From NCBI GenBank assembly GCA_964636685.1, contig CAZWUK010000009.1, positions 1 to 38,697 of the forward strand: a stretch of DNA of 38,697 nt, written 5' to 3'. Shown here one piece after another: positions 1-8,157 of this stretch (within the stretch, counting starts at the first letter, position 1; every line of letters starts with the position of its first letter). Below the pieces are notes generated by a model. It was given only the letters and a program-made list of their open reading frames with translations. It made no database searches and had not been told where the DNA came from. The translations under genes and the position numbers were made by a program. Source of the DNA: CAZWUK01 sp964636685. GTDB taxonomy: Bacteria; Bacillota; Clostridia; Christensenellales; CAG-138.

Positions 1-19
1 ATAAACGGAGGAAAACCAA

Positions 20-79
20 ATGAGCATGTTTTGTTATCAATGTCAGGAAACCGCAAGTAACACAGACTGCAAAAGCTAA
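20..79 (+). pseudogene. 19-codon relic of hybrid-cluster protein (Hcp) N-terminus
   Basis: A short reading frame with its own Shine-Dalgarno (GGAGG near position 7) encodes 19 residues beginning MSMFCYQCQETA. This is the start of hydroxylamine reductase/hybrid-cluster protein, whose N-terminal cysteines bind an iron-sulfur cluster. Cysteines 5, 8 and 17 keep the family spacing C-x2-C-x8-C, but a TAA follows at residue 20. The remaining roughly 500 residues of Hcp are absent, because the next gene starts 20 bases later. It could be a decayed gene left by a deletion, or a translated mini-peptide or leader. Homology to the Hcp start is fairly clear; any function of the fragment is unknown. The window begins just upstream, so the promoter cannot be seen. 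Confidence 0.7.
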
Positions 80-99
80 CATTAAAGGAGGAGTTATCT

Positions 100-447
100 A
101 TGAACAAGTTCGTTTTCAATGATTATTTTCAAGAGCCCCAGGGAAAAATCGCTAAGCGGATGATCTTCAAAAGCGATAATGTAATAGCCTTTATTTTAAA
201 TATTTCAAAAGGCGAAATACTACCGGGACATACGCATCTAGAATCTACTCTTTTGCTGCAGGTCATGGAGGGTAGTGCTAAAGTTGTCACGGATGGCAAA
301 GAAACATCATTGCAAGTGGGCGAGTTAATGCAGGTTAATGGACAAGAAAGCTTGCAAGTTATAAACTCCGGCGAAGAGGTCTTACGCCTTTATGTAACAA
401 TATCTCCGATGGGTTCTGAGGCCTTTGCAACAGATGCGAATGTTTAA
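100..447 (+). CDS. Small cupin-domain protein
   Basis: This 115-residue protein is a single cupin barrel. The first cupin motif is visible as PGHTHLES around residues 42-49, giving the two histidines and the glutamate that bind metal in the family. The second motif (GELMQVNG, then INSGEE) lacks the usual histidine, so metal binding may be incomplete. An AAAGGAGGA Shine-Dalgarno at 84-92 supports the ATG at 100. It lies just behind the hcp relic, perhaps on the same transcript. Base composition is AT-rich compared with genes after 1713. Small stand-alone cupins of this kind have no fixed substrate, so function cannot be assigned. Confidence 0.8.
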   Translation: MNKFVFNDYFQEPQGKIAKRMIFKSDNVIAFILNISKGEILPGHTHLESTLLLQVMEGSAKVVTDGKETSLQVGELMQVNGQESLQVINSGEEVLRLYVTISPMGSEAFATDANV

Positions 448-510
448 TGGCGTATCGTTATTCTTTTATCGAACGATCTCTTTATCTTGTAGTTGTGATA
501 TGGTGTACCC

Positions 511-569
511 TTGCTAACGATTTATACCTGCGCTAACGAAAACTAAACCAGCGCAAACGATTTATCCGG
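511..569. repeat. Three imperfect ~20-bp direct repeats
   Basis: Three units share the core GCTAACGA or GCAAACGA followed by an A/T stretch and CC. They begin near 513, 532 and 553, so the spacing is 19-21 bp, about two helical turns. A weaker relative (AACGATCTCTTTATC) lies at 472-486. They sit between the cupin and the GH25 muramidase. The spacing suits a DNA-binding protein contacting one face of the helix, but no regulator is identified. Confidence 0.45.
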
Positions 570-605
570 CAAATGAACACTGTATCAAAATTATCAGCAT
601 TTGCC

Positions 606-656
606 AAATAAGAACGCTGATTTTGATACGATGCGTAGAGATCAGCGTTCTTATTT
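606..656 (+). terminator. 16-bp perfect inverted repeat, probable terminator
   Basis: The arms 606-621 and 641-656 are perfectly complementary over 16 bp, with a 19-nt loop. The right arm runs into TTATTTTATT, as in an intrinsic terminator for the cupin transcript. The loop is longer than usual and the U-run is interrupted, so a regulatory hairpin in the 5' region of the downstream muramidase is an alternative. Confidence 0.5.
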
Positions 657-709
657 TATTAGCGAGGTTAAATGCTGGCAAAGGCCATTTACATTTTGCG
701 AGGTTCAAA

Positions 710-1447
710 ATGAAAAGAAGAACAAAAATCAAACTCACCTTACTCGCAGCAATGATGTTGATTTGCTTTACGGCTTTTATACTTGTATGGAACGGCATTG
801 TTTTGCTTAATAACCCTTCATCGAAACGTTATCCTGTTAGAGGGGTAGACGTTTCATCCTATCAGGGGGATATTGACTGGGAAGTTTTATCAAAACAAAA
901 TATCGACTTTGCTTTTATGAAAGCAACGGAAGGAAGCTTGTTGGTAGATGCTTTTTTTGAATATAATTACACACAAGCTCAAAAAACGAATTTAAGAATA
1001 GGTGCATATCATTTTTTCAGCTTTGACAGCTCGGGTAAAACGCAGGCGGATAATTTTATAGCGACCGTTCCGATTGCGGATAACATGTTGCCGCCAGTAG
1101 TGGATTTTGAATTCTATGGCGATAAAGAGCAGAACTTACCAGATGTCCGAACCACGCAGGAACAACTCAATATTATGCTTGATTCGCTTGAAGCGTATTA
1201 CAATATGAGACCGATTATTTATGCCACCGAAAAATCATATGATATCTATCTTTCGGGGCATTATGACGATTACGATATTTGGATACGCAATGTAATATGC
1301 CCTCCCGCTCTTTCGGATAACCGGCAATGGACATTTTGGCAGTATACAAACAGAGCGCAACTTGGCGGATATCGTGGCTCTGAAAAATTCATCGATATGA
1401 ATGTTTTTCATGGAACGATAGAGGCGTTTGAAAATTACGCAAAATAG
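710..1447 (+). CDS. GH25 family muramidase (lysozyme), membrane-anchored
   Basis: A 245-residue glycoside hydrolase family 25 enzyme, expected to cut the N-acetylmuramic acid beta-1,4 bond of peptidoglycan outside the cell. After a basic start (MKRRTKIK) comes one hydrophobic segment at about residues 9-32, a signal anchor or signal peptide. The catalytic domain then opens with RGVDVSSYQGDIDW. The family acid pair is seen in PVVDFEFYGD (DxE), and MKATEG and IRIGAYHFF-like strands are present. The ATG at 710 has GCGAGG at 698-703. A TTG frame opens 29 codons earlier but has no ribosome site and would bury the signal sequence. AT-rich like the cupin gene. It could serve wall remodelling or be a remnant of phage or mobile DNA; no phage genes are nearby. 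Confidence 0.88.
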   Translation: MKRRTKIKLTLLAAMMLICFTAFILVWNGIVLLNNPSSKRYPVRGVDVSSYQGDIDWEVLSKQNIDFAFMKATEGSLLVDAFFEYNYTQAQKTNLRIGAYHFFSFDSSGKTQADNFIATVPIADNMLPPVVDFEFYGDKEQNLPDVRTTQEQLNIMLDSLEAYYNMRPIIYATEKSYDIYLSGHYDDYDIWIRNVICPPALSDNRQWTFWQYTNRAQLGGYRGSEKFIDMNVFHGTIEAFENYAK

Positions 1448-1521
1448 CTGCAATCCACCCTTGAACAAGCTGCGTTCAGCACGATTGGACTTCCACGGGA
1501 CGTCCAATTTCACCACAAAAA

Positions 1522-1570
1522 CAATCCGAACCCATGCCGTTTGGCGAGGTTCAGATTGCTTTTAATTTTG
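1522..1570. terminator. Bidirectional intrinsic terminator
   Basis: An 11-bp stem with one C-A mismatch pairs 1522-1532 with 1548-1558, and a small inner GCC/GGC stem is included. On the plus strand it is followed by CTTTTAATTTT. On the minus strand the exit side reads TTTTTGTGG. It sits between the convergent muramidase and ABC transporter genes and can serve both. A second, 7-bp hairpin lies at 1484-1508. Confidence 0.7.
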
Positions 1571-1712
1571 GGTAGTGGCAGAACCGGCAGCGTTTCCCTG
1601 ATAAATCAGCGGTTCGGTAGAAAAGTCCTTTGATGCTGCCCGAACGCGACGGGCAGTGCCAGAGAGGGCTACCGTGAAGTTTGCTTGCCTTTTTATGCCT
1701 GCCTTTTTGGAA

Positions 1713-2390
1713 TCAAAACCGCTCAAACACCGAAAGCCGGCCGTCACGCATCCGCAGCACCTGATCCATGCAGGGGAGAACACCGAGGTCGTGCGTCACG
1801 ACGATCACACAATAATTGGCGTTGTGCGCAAGATCCGAAAGCAGATCAATGATGGTGCGGCTGTTGTTCTCATCCAAATTGCCGGTGGGTTCGTCGGCAA
1901 GAATAATGCCGGTCTGGCTCGCCAGCGCCCTTGCGATGGCAACGCGCTGCTGTTCGCCGCCGGACATCATGCCGGGGAAGCGATCGTTCAGCTCGGGGGG
2001 AAGTCCCACGCGTTCCATGCAGGAGAGCGCCTGTTCCCGCGCCTGTGCGGTAGGAACATTTGAAAGCTCCAGCGGGTACATCACGTTTTCCAGCGTGGTG
2101 AGCAGCGGAAACAGACGAAAGCCCTGATACACCACGGAAACGCTTTTGCGGCGATACAGATCCAGATCCGTTAATCGGGTGTTAACGCCGTTTGCGAGCA
2201 CGTTGCCTTCGGTCGGCAGATCCAGCCCCGCCATCAGAGAAAGCAGCGTGGTTTTGCCGGAGCCGGATTTTCCAACGATTGCATAGATGCTGCCCCGCTC
2301 AAAGGACCAGTCGATTCCCTTGAGCACTCGATTGACGCCGTAACGGCTGCGGTATTCATAGGATACATTTTCTAGTTGGATTGCGGACAT
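1713..2390 (-). CDS. ABC transporter ATP-binding protein, MacB/LolD type
   Basis: A 225-residue ABC ATPase that would power the adjacent FtsX-type permease. Walker A is at about residues 40-48 (GKSGSGKTT), the signature is MSGGEQQRVAIARAL, Walker B is IILADEPTGNLD and the switch histidine is in VVTHD. The GNLD after Walker B is typical of MacB/LolD/FtsE-like ATPases. The ATG at 2390 is chosen because GGAGG (2401-2405) lies 10 nt upstream. An alternative ATG at 2411 overlaps the permease stop as ATGA but has no clear ribosome site. Probably cotranscribed with the permease. The substrate (lipoprotein, peptide or antibiotic) cannot be told. Confidence 0.9.
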   Translation of the reverse strand: MSAIQLENVSYEYRSRYGVNRVLKGIDWSFERGSIYAIVGKSGSGKTTLLSLMAGLDLPTEGNVLANGVNTRLTDLDLYRRKSVSVVYQGFRLFPLLTTLENVMYPLELSNVPTAQAREQALSCMERVGLPPELNDRFPGMMSGGEQQRVAIARALASQTGIILADEPTGNLDENNSRTIIDLLSDLAHNANYCVIVVTHDLGVLPCMDQVLRMRDGRLSVFERF

Positions 2391-2407
2391 TGTTTTATAA
2401 CCTCCGT

Positions 2408-5368
2408 TCATTCAGCAGAAGTAAGGCTTCTGAGCAGCCGGCTGCGGCAAAGACGTAGAATGCTGATGAGGCAGCCGATCAGGTAACAGGCAAGATACAA
2501 TGCTGTACTCCACAGCGCACTGCTGTCCAGCCGTCCTGTAAATGCCCAGAAAAGGAGCGCGGGGAGACAACCGGCAGCGCAGAGAAGCACATATTCCGTA
2601 AAATACGATGACAAAACGGTAAGCGGCCGCGCACCCAGCGCTCGCATCATCGCTAGTTCCAGCTTGCGCCCGTTCATCATCAAATAGGAAATCACAAAGC
2701 CCAGCGCGCAGACTAATAAATACAGGATGGGCAGCAGCAGCGTTAAATAGTCGATCTGCTGCGTCAGACGCGTTTTCGCAGCAAGATATGTTCCATCCTG
2801 CACGACGACGGTCATACGGTTGCGCATGATGTGATCGACAGCGCCGTAGTTGTTTTGTTCCAAGAAGGCTGTAAAAGCTTCGAGGTAGGAAGCGTCTTTC
2901 AATGCAAAATTAGCGGACACGTAGCTGATCGAGCCCCAATACACCAGCGCATCCAAAGGCGCATAGATGTTATCCTTCGCGCCGCTGCGCCGGAAAGAAC
3001 CGATTACATAGAAGTCCATGGGATAGAACGCCTCGCTCATGGTAAGGCGAATGGTATCGCCAAGCTGCAAACCGTGCTGCTCCATCAGCGAGCGCGGCAC
3101 AATACAGGGAACGGCGGGAAACCGTTCGTAGATCTCATCATAGGACAGCTGGAAAACGGAAGCATCATATCCCTCTAAAAATGTGGCGTCCATTGCGCCC
3201 GCGTAGAAGAATTCCGGCACGGTGGCAATGTTTGTTGTGAGAAAAACATCCGGCTGCTTTGCCATTTGTTCTTTCAGGGTTTCGAATCGGAATTGTCCGC
3301 CGATGGTGCTAAGATCCGGCATTTCCATCTGTGAAACCTCCCGCATGGTTCCGTCGGCGGAGCGGGGGACGCCAAGAAACTGATATTTGATGCTGTAGGA
3401 TTTATCCAGTCGCGCAATGCCTTCAAACTCCTGCAATTGGTTTGCTAAATCCTGTGGCAATGACAGCGTTCCCACGCGTCTGCCCTCTGTATCCGTAAAA
3501 TATCCGCTGATATCCGTGTTCTCTGCAAGGGTGTCCAACTGCGCACGGCTGTCCGTCAGGGATTGTGTGAGGGTGCCGAGAAATAGCAGCAGCAGCGCGG
3601 ATACCAGAGGAACGATCCAGCTGCGCCAACCGGAACGGGCGATGGAAAGCAGAGCAAACTTTACGGGACCGGCGGGCAGGCTCGAGGAGCGACAGGGACG
3701 TGCCGGAAACGCAGTTCCCGAGCGGCGGGGCTTTGTGCGAACTGTGTATTGCCGCAGCGCCATATGCGCAAAAATCGCGCAGCTGCCGAGGGACGCCAGC
3801 GGAATACAGCAGCAGGCCAGCAGTGAAGGCAAAAACGAAGCGTGGGTATTGGCGGACGCCAAGAAGGTAAATCCGTTGGTGCTTGTGCCGTATATGGAAC
3901 CGGCGAGCGCCTGCGTCGCCATGTCGCGGGCCGCCAGTGCGTGGATTTGTCCGGAGAGGCAAACTCCAAGCAACACGCCCAAAAGTGTTGCAAATACGGC
4001 CACTGCAAGCGCGCCGAAAAGCAAGTAGACAACGGTTTTTTTTCGTCCTGCGCCAAGGGCCTGCATGATACCAATGCTCTCCTTCTGCCGAAAGACGAAA
4101 AGAAAACCAAACAGTGCGATCACGCCGAGGCACGCGACAACACAGACCACGGTGAGGTAGATTGCTGTGCGCAGCAGCGCCTTTGCTCCGGAGGCGGCCT
4201 GCGCGTAGCCCTGATCGTAGAGGGTAATGCCGGAGCGCGCAGGCAGACGTGCATTTGCGGAGTCAAAAAATGCGGCTGCACGGTCGTTTTTTACAACAGC
4301 GGTGCCTAAGGTGTAGCCAAGATGCACGGCGCTTTCCGGAATCGCCTTATTTGGCATACAAATAAAGCCCTGATCTGTTTGGCTGGTGCGTACCGTACCG
4401 ACAATTTCCGCACTGCCGGAGGATAGGACGCCACTACAGCTTTCGTTGTGATAGTCCAAATAGCCAAGATCCAGTTGATCGCCCAGCTGTAAGCCGCAAA
4501 TTCCCAAAACGATGTCGGATACCAGACAAACGTTCGCACCCGACCGCGTTTCCGCATCGGTAAACAATCTCCCGGAGGTCAGCTCCATCTTTTGCTGCTG
4601 CATGGGTAAAAAGGCAGCGGCGTCATCCATGCCGAACACGACGACGGCGGAGTTCATGAGCGTATAAAGCTCTGCCGCTTCGGCATAGGCGGCGGGCGGC
4701 GCATTGAGAAACGCGTCCTTGCCGCTGTCAAGCTTCAAATAGGGGATGACGCCGTCACCGGAGGATACCATTTCAGGGAATGCGGAGATCTGAAAGCAAG
4801 GCAGGGACGTTCTGCTCTGCACATACTGCCCGTGCAGCACATAAAAAGCGTCGTATTCGGGCGTAAAAGGGTAATCGCCCATGTCCAATATCAGGTTTTG
4901 GTTGACGTTGCCCTTGAAATCGTAAAGCGTATCTACGCTTAAGCACATATAGGTGTCGTGACTTGGTACATAATACAAACCCTTGATGATGATGATGGCG
5001 CTGTTTCGCCATGGCGTGGTGCCGGTACGCCGCTGAAATCCAGCGACGCTTGCAATGGTGTCCTGACAGGGGGAATAGGAAACAAGCCCCGTCCCACCGG
5101 TAACGGCGGCATGGTCGAAGCTATTAATCACGTCTTCACGCAATGCGTCATAGGCCCACACATCCGGAAAAGCGTCGCCATAGTATTCCACGACGCCAAG
5201 GGTCGTATAGGCGTCGTCGAGTGCGGCAAGACGGGCTCGGCTTTCGGAAAGCAGCATGACGCAAAGCGACAAAAAAGCGGCCAGCGTAGCCAACAGAAGG
5301 GTGAAGAGCGCCGTTTTTGCCCGACTTCTTTTCACGTGCTCCAAACTGCTTTTTATGATAACATTCAA
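2408..5368 (-). CDS. Large FtsX/MacB-type ABC permease
   Basis: A 986-residue membrane protein, partner of the ATPase immediately downstream. One membrane segment lies near residues 19-42, followed by a large extracytoplasmic region to about 400. A block of three membrane segments spans about 400-545, with another near 585-605. A second extracytoplasmic region follows, and three more segments lie in the last 130 residues. This matches the two-module FtsX permeases. Such proteins export lipids, lipoproteins or peptides, or act mechanically on envelope enzymes, rather than importing solutes. An AGGTATC/GGAGG site precedes the ATG at 5368, and a promoter is seen at 5403-5431. No histidine kinase or response regulator is adjacent, unlike Bce-type bacitracin modules. 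Confidence 0.85.
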   Translation of the reverse strand: MNVIIKSSLEHVKRSRAKTALFTLLLATLAAFLSLCVMLLSESRARLAALDDAYTTLGVVEYYGDAFPDVWAYDALREDVINSFDHAAVTGGTGLVSYSPCQDTIASVAGFQRRTGTTPWRNSAIIIIKGLYYVPSHDTYMCLSVDTLYDFKGNVNQNLILDMGDYPFTPEYDAFYVLHGQYVQSRTSLPCFQISAFPEMVSSGDGVIPYLKLDSGKDAFLNAPPAAYAEAAELYTLMNSAVVVFGMDDAAAFLPMQQQKMELTSGRLFTDAETRSGANVCLVSDIVLGICGLQLGDQLDLGYLDYHNESCSGVLSSGSAEIVGTVRTSQTDQGFICMPNKAIPESAVHLGYTLGTAVVKNDRAAAFFDSANARLPARSGITLYDQGYAQAASGAKALLRTAIYLTVVCVVACLGVIALFGFLFVFRQKESIGIMQALGAGRKKTVVYLLFGALAVAVFATLLGVLLGVCLSGQIHALAARDMATQALAGSIYGTSTNGFTFLASANTHASFLPSLLACCCIPLASLGSCAIFAHMALRQYTVRTKPRRSGTAFPARPCRSSSLPAGPVKFALLSIARSGWRSWIVPLVSALLLLFLGTLTQSLTDSRAQLDTLAENTDISGYFTDTEGRRVGTLSLPQDLANQLQEFEGIARLDKSYSIKYQFLGVPRSADGTMREVSQMEMPDLSTIGGQFRFETLKEQMAKQPDVFLTTNIATVPEFFYAGAMDATFLEGYDASVFQLSYDEIYERFPAVPCIVPRSLMEQHGLQLGDTIRLTMSEAFYPMDFYVIGSFRRSGAKDNIYAPLDALVYWGSISYVSANFALKDASYLEAFTAFLEQNNYGAVDHIMRNRMTVVVQDGTYLAAKTRLTQQIDYLTLLLPILYLLVCALGFVISYLMMNGRKLELAMMRALGARPLTVLSSYFTEYVLLCAAGCLPALLFWAFTGRLDSSALWSTALYLACYLIGCLISILRLCRSRLLRSLTSAE

Positions 5369-5402
5369 AAGATACCTCCAGGCGGTGCGAATTGTTTAAA
5401 TA

Positions 5403-5431
5403 ATAACATACAATTTATTTGCAAACGTCAA
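5403..5431 (-). promoter_or_regulatory. Sigma-A promoter of the ABC exporter operon
   Basis: Reading the minus strand, TTGACG (5426-5431) and TGTTAT (5403-5408) are separated by exactly 17 bp. Transcription would start near 5396, giving a leader of about 28 nt before the ATG at 5368. Confidence 0.55.
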
Positions 5432-5562
5432 TCAACGAGCGGATATCGGGGAACGGCCCGTTCCGGCATGCGTTCGATTTGCCGGCATGACCGTTGAAAC
5501 AGAGAGCTTTTGGCTGCAACGCCAAGCTGAAAAGCCAAGGGACAGAGGCGGTATTGCGCTGA

Positions 5563-5591
5563 TTGACAGGCTTTTTCATTCGTGTTATCCT
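5563..5591 (+). promoter_or_regulatory. Sigma-A promoter of yqeC-yqeB-selD
   Basis: A perfect -35 TTGACA (5563-5568) and TATCCT (5586-5591) are separated by 17 bp, about 28 nt before the yqeC ATG. Upstream, GCCAAG occurs at 5521 and 5534, with the inverted form TTGGC at 5510. A 6-bp hairpin (5450-5464) and a repeated CCGGCATG (5463, 5482) lie further up. The rest of 5432-5562 shows no gene. Confidence 0.65.
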
Positions 5592-5619
5592 CGTTTTAGA
5601 ATAACGGCAGGAGAGTATC

Positions 5620-6345
5620 ATGCGCGTATTTGAAAATGTTCCGCCGGAGCTGTGTCTTGCGATCCCGCACGGATTGACAGCGCTTGTCGGCGGCGGCGGA
5701 AAAACGACGCTCCTGTGGCGGCTTGCAAAGCAGTTTGCGTCTTGTGGGCGTGTGCTTGTTACAACGACGACGCATATTTTTCCGCCGGAGGATGTTCCCG
5801 TGCTGCAAAACCCCACGGTCAAAGACATACGGGAAGCATTCATTTCCGAACGTCTGCTGTGTATCGGCGCGCCGGTCGAGAACGGAAAGCTTGCCGACGC
5901 GGGAATTCCATTTTTCGCGTTGCTGCCGCTGTGCGATTATATTTTTGTCGAAGCGGACGGTGCAAAGCATCATCCGCTCAAAGCGCCCGCAGCAAACGAG
6001 CCTGTGCTTCCAAAGGAGACCGCGTGTGTGATTGCCGTGGCAGGAATGTCGGGGATTGGCAAAACAATTGCGCAGGCGGCGCACCGACCGGATCGTTATG
6101 CCGGGGTGTTGGGCTGCGATACGGCGCATGTTATCACGCCGGAGGATGTTGCGCGCGTTCTTTGCAGCGACGCGGGACAACATAAGAACGTTGCGAGCGA
6201 GATACCCTATTATATCGTTTTGAATCAGGCGGATACAAAGACGCTGCTTGATAAAGGGCAGCAGATTGCTGCTGCGTTGGATAAAAACGTGGTAACGGCC
6301 ACGGTGATTACTGCATTACAGGGGGAAAAGCCATGCGTGTTTTGA
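5620..6345 (+). CDS. yqeC: YqeC, selenium-dependent molybdenum hydroxylase accessory protein
   Basis: A 241-residue P-loop protein of the YqeC family, found with YqeB and SelD in bacteria that use selenium as a labile cofactor of molybdenum hydroxylases. The nucleotide-binding loop ALVGGGGKTTLL lies at about residues 21-32, and the family signature VEADGAKHHPLKAP is near the middle, followed by NEPVLP. An AGGAG site at 5609-5613 supports the ATG at 5620. Its 3' end overlaps yqeB by 13 nt, so the two are probably translationally coupled. Its biochemical step in cofactor maturation is not established. The hydroxylase itself is not in the window. Confidence 0.88.
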   Translation: MRVFENVPPELCLAIPHGLTALVGGGGKTTLLWRLAKQFASCGRVLVTTTTHIFPPEDVPVLQNPTVKDIREAFISERLLCIGAPVENGKLADAGIPFFALLPLCDYIFVEADGAKHHPLKAPAANEPVLPKETACVIAVAGMSGIGKTIAQAAHRPDRYAGVLGCDTAHVITPEDVARVLCSDAGQHKNVASEIPYYIVLNQADTKTLLDKGQQIAAALDKNVVTATVITALQGEKPCVF

Positions 6346-7133
6346 TAAAGGGAGCGGGGGATATTGCCAGCGGGATTGCCTTTCGGCTGCGACAATGCGG
6401 CTTTGCGGTCGTGATGACCGACCTGCCGCGTCCGACGTCCATTCGGCGGACGGTTTGCTTTTCCGAAGCGATCATTGACGGGACGGCGCAGGTCGAGGGC
6501 GTGACGGCAAAGCTTGCAAAAGACGCCGATGAAGCGCTCCGGATGCTTTCGGACGGTGTGATTCCCGTGCTTGCCGATCCCGAAGCAGCTTGCCGGGACA
6601 CGCTTGCGCCGGACGTCCTCGTGGATGCGATCATCGCAAAAAGAAACCTTGGCACATATATTTTTGACGCACCGACCGTGATCGGCGTCGGGCCAGGATT
6701 TACCGCCGGTGTAGACTGTCACGCGGTGGTGGAAACAATGCGGGGACATACGCTCGGACGCGTGTATTACCGTGGCAGCGCCATCCCGAATACCGGCGTG
6801 CCGGGCATGATCGGCGGGTTTGCGCTGGAACGCATTCTGCGTGCGCCCTGCGACGGTTTTTTCTGCGGCGTCAAGAAAATCGGCGACCGCGTGGAAAAAG
6901 GCGAAACCTGCGCGTTTGTGCGCGATCAACCGATTATTACCTCCATATCGGGTATTCTCAGAGGAATCCTGCCGGACGGCATTCCGGTGCATGAAGGGAT
7001 GAAGAGCGGCGACGTCGATCCGCGCTGCGACGCCAGCCACTGCTATCAGATCTCTGATAAGGCGTTGAGCGTGGCCGGCGGCGTTTTGGAAGCGACGCTG
7101 CATTTGACGGAAGGAAACCGCCATGGAAACTGA
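6333..7133 (+). CDS. yqeB: YqeB, selenium-dependent molybdenum cofactor maturation protein
   Basis: A 266-residue protein of the YqeB/EF2563 family, a marker of the selenium-cofactor trait. It opens with a Rossmann-like glycine motif (VLIKGAGDIASGIAFRL) and continues with the family blocks PTSIRRTVCFSEAI and GVGPGFTAG. It is thought to help insert selenium into molybdenum hydroxylases, though its exact chemistry is unproven. It starts inside the yqeC 3' end with GGGGG just upstream, and overlaps selD by 11 nt. The three genes form one tight operon driven from the promoter at 5563-5591. Confidence 0.9.
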   Translation: MRVLIKGAGDIASGIAFRLRQCGFAVVMTDLPRPTSIRRTVCFSEAIIDGTAQVEGVTAKLAKDADEALRMLSDGVIPVLADPEAACRDTLAPDVLVDAIIAKRNLGTYIFDAPTVIGVGPGFTAGVDCHAVVETMRGHTLGRVYYRGSAIPNTGVPGMIGGFALERILRAPCDGFFCGVKKIGDRVEKGETCAFVRDQPIITSISGILRGILPDGIPVHEGMKSGDVDPRCDASHCYQISDKALSVAGGVLEATLHLTEGNRHGN

Positions 7134-8157
7134 CGTGAAGCTGACAAAGCTTGCCAAGTGCGCGGGCTGCGGCGCCAAGGTGGGCGCGGGTGTGCTGGCA
7201 AAGCTGCTGGACGACATCAAGGTGCATAACGATCCCAATCTGCTGGTCGGGTTTGATAAATCGGACGACGCTTCCGTCTACAAGGTCAGCGACGAACTGG
7301 CGCTGGTACAGACGGTGGACTTTTTTCCGCCGATTGCGGACGATCCATACCTGTTCGGGCAGATCGCGGCGACCAATGCGCTCTCCGATATTTATGCCAT
7401 GGGCGGCGAGCCGCGTTTGGCGCTCAACATTCTCTGCATTCCTGAAACGATGCCAAAGGAAGCCGTACATCGCCTTTTGGCGGGCGGATACGATAAGGTG
7501 TATGAAGCAGGCGCGCTCATCACGGGCGGACACAGCATCTTTGACGACGAACCCAAATACGGACTCGCTGTTACGGGCTTTGTACATCCAGATAAATTCT
7601 ATAAAAACTGCGGCGCAAAGCCGGGCGACGTGCTGTTTTTGACCAAACCGCTCGGGATCGGCGTTTTGACGACCGGCATGAAGGCAGAGATGGTCAGCGA
7701 CGAGATGCAGCAGACCGTGACGCGCCTGATGACAACGCTCAACAAGTCCGCGCGCGATTGCATGGTGCAGTGCGAGATCCATGCCTGTACCGATGTGACG
7801 GGCTTTAGCCTGATGGGACATATGCTGGAGATGATGGAGGGGTCGGAAACGTCGGCAGACGTTGATACGAGCCGCATCGATATCCTTTCGGAGGCGGTCG
7901 CGCTGGCGGAGATGGGCATTTTGCCTGAGGGGATGTACCGCAACCGCGCCTTTGCCGAAAGCGCGGTGGATTGCGGTTCTGTGCCGCTTGCCGTACAGGA
8001 TGTTCTCTTTGATCCGCAAACCTCCGGCGGTCTTTTGATTGCCTGCGCACCGGAGGATGCCGACAAACTCCATGCCCTGCTAAAAACAAACGTCCCGAGC
8101 GCGCAGCGCATCGGAACGGTAACGGGAAAACGCGGAAAGTCTATTTATCTGCGGTAA
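7123..8157 (+). CDS. selD: Selenide, water dikinase (selenophosphate synthetase)
   Basis: A 344-residue SelD, making selenophosphate from selenide and ATP in the cytosol. The N-terminal motif KCAGCGAKVGAG contains Cys16 and Lys19, matching the catalytic Cys and Lys of SelD. The active-site position is cysteine, not selenocysteine. Further family motifs are QTVDFFPP, TNALSDIYAMGG, ITGGHSI, TDVTGFSLMGH and DPQTSGGLL. Length is normal. Selenophosphate here could feed the YqeB/YqeC cofactor route and also selenoprotein synthesis, but selA, selB and tRNA-Sec are not in this window. The last 17 nt overlap the converging NifS-like gene. Confidence 0.96.
   Translation: METDVKLTKLAKCAGCGAKVGAGVLAKLLDDIKVHNDPNLLVGFDKSDDASVYKVSDELALVQTVDFFPPIADDPYLFGQIAATNALSDIYAMGGEPRLALNILCIPETMPKEAVHRLLAGGYDKVYEAGALITGGHSIFDDEPKYGLAVTGFVHPDKFYKNCGAKPGDVLFLTKPLGIGVLTTGMKAEMVSDEMQQTVTRLMTTLNKSARDCMVQCEIHACTDVTGFSLMGHMLEMMEGSETSADVDTSRIDILSEAVALAEMGILPEGMYRNRAFAESAVDCGSVPLAVQDVLFDPQTSGGLLIACAPEDADKLHALLKTNVPSAQRIGTVTGKRGKSIYLR

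Noticed and set aside
1..1570. Prophage or mobile-element remnant based on the lysozyme
   Set aside because: No integrase, transposase, holin or structural gene is visible; GH25 enzymes are also common chromosomal genes. Kept only as a composition finding.
1636..1656. 7-bp hairpin CTGCCCG/CGGGCAG as terminator of the ABC operon
   Set aside because: No T-run follows on either strand; the bidirectional terminator at 1522-1570 is better.
5369..5619. Additional small gene in the 251-nt divergent gap
   Set aside because: No frame with a ribosome site was found; the gap holds two promoters and short repeats.
6225..7238. Long antisense open frame opposite yqeB
   Set aside because: It mirrors a well-supported gene in a GC-rich stretch, has no ribosome site and no recognisable motifs.
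7123..8157. Possible selenocysteine codon (in-frame TGA) in selD or yedE
   Set aside because: The SelD active-site codon is TGC (Cys) and both frames are uninterrupted, so no Sec insertion is needed.
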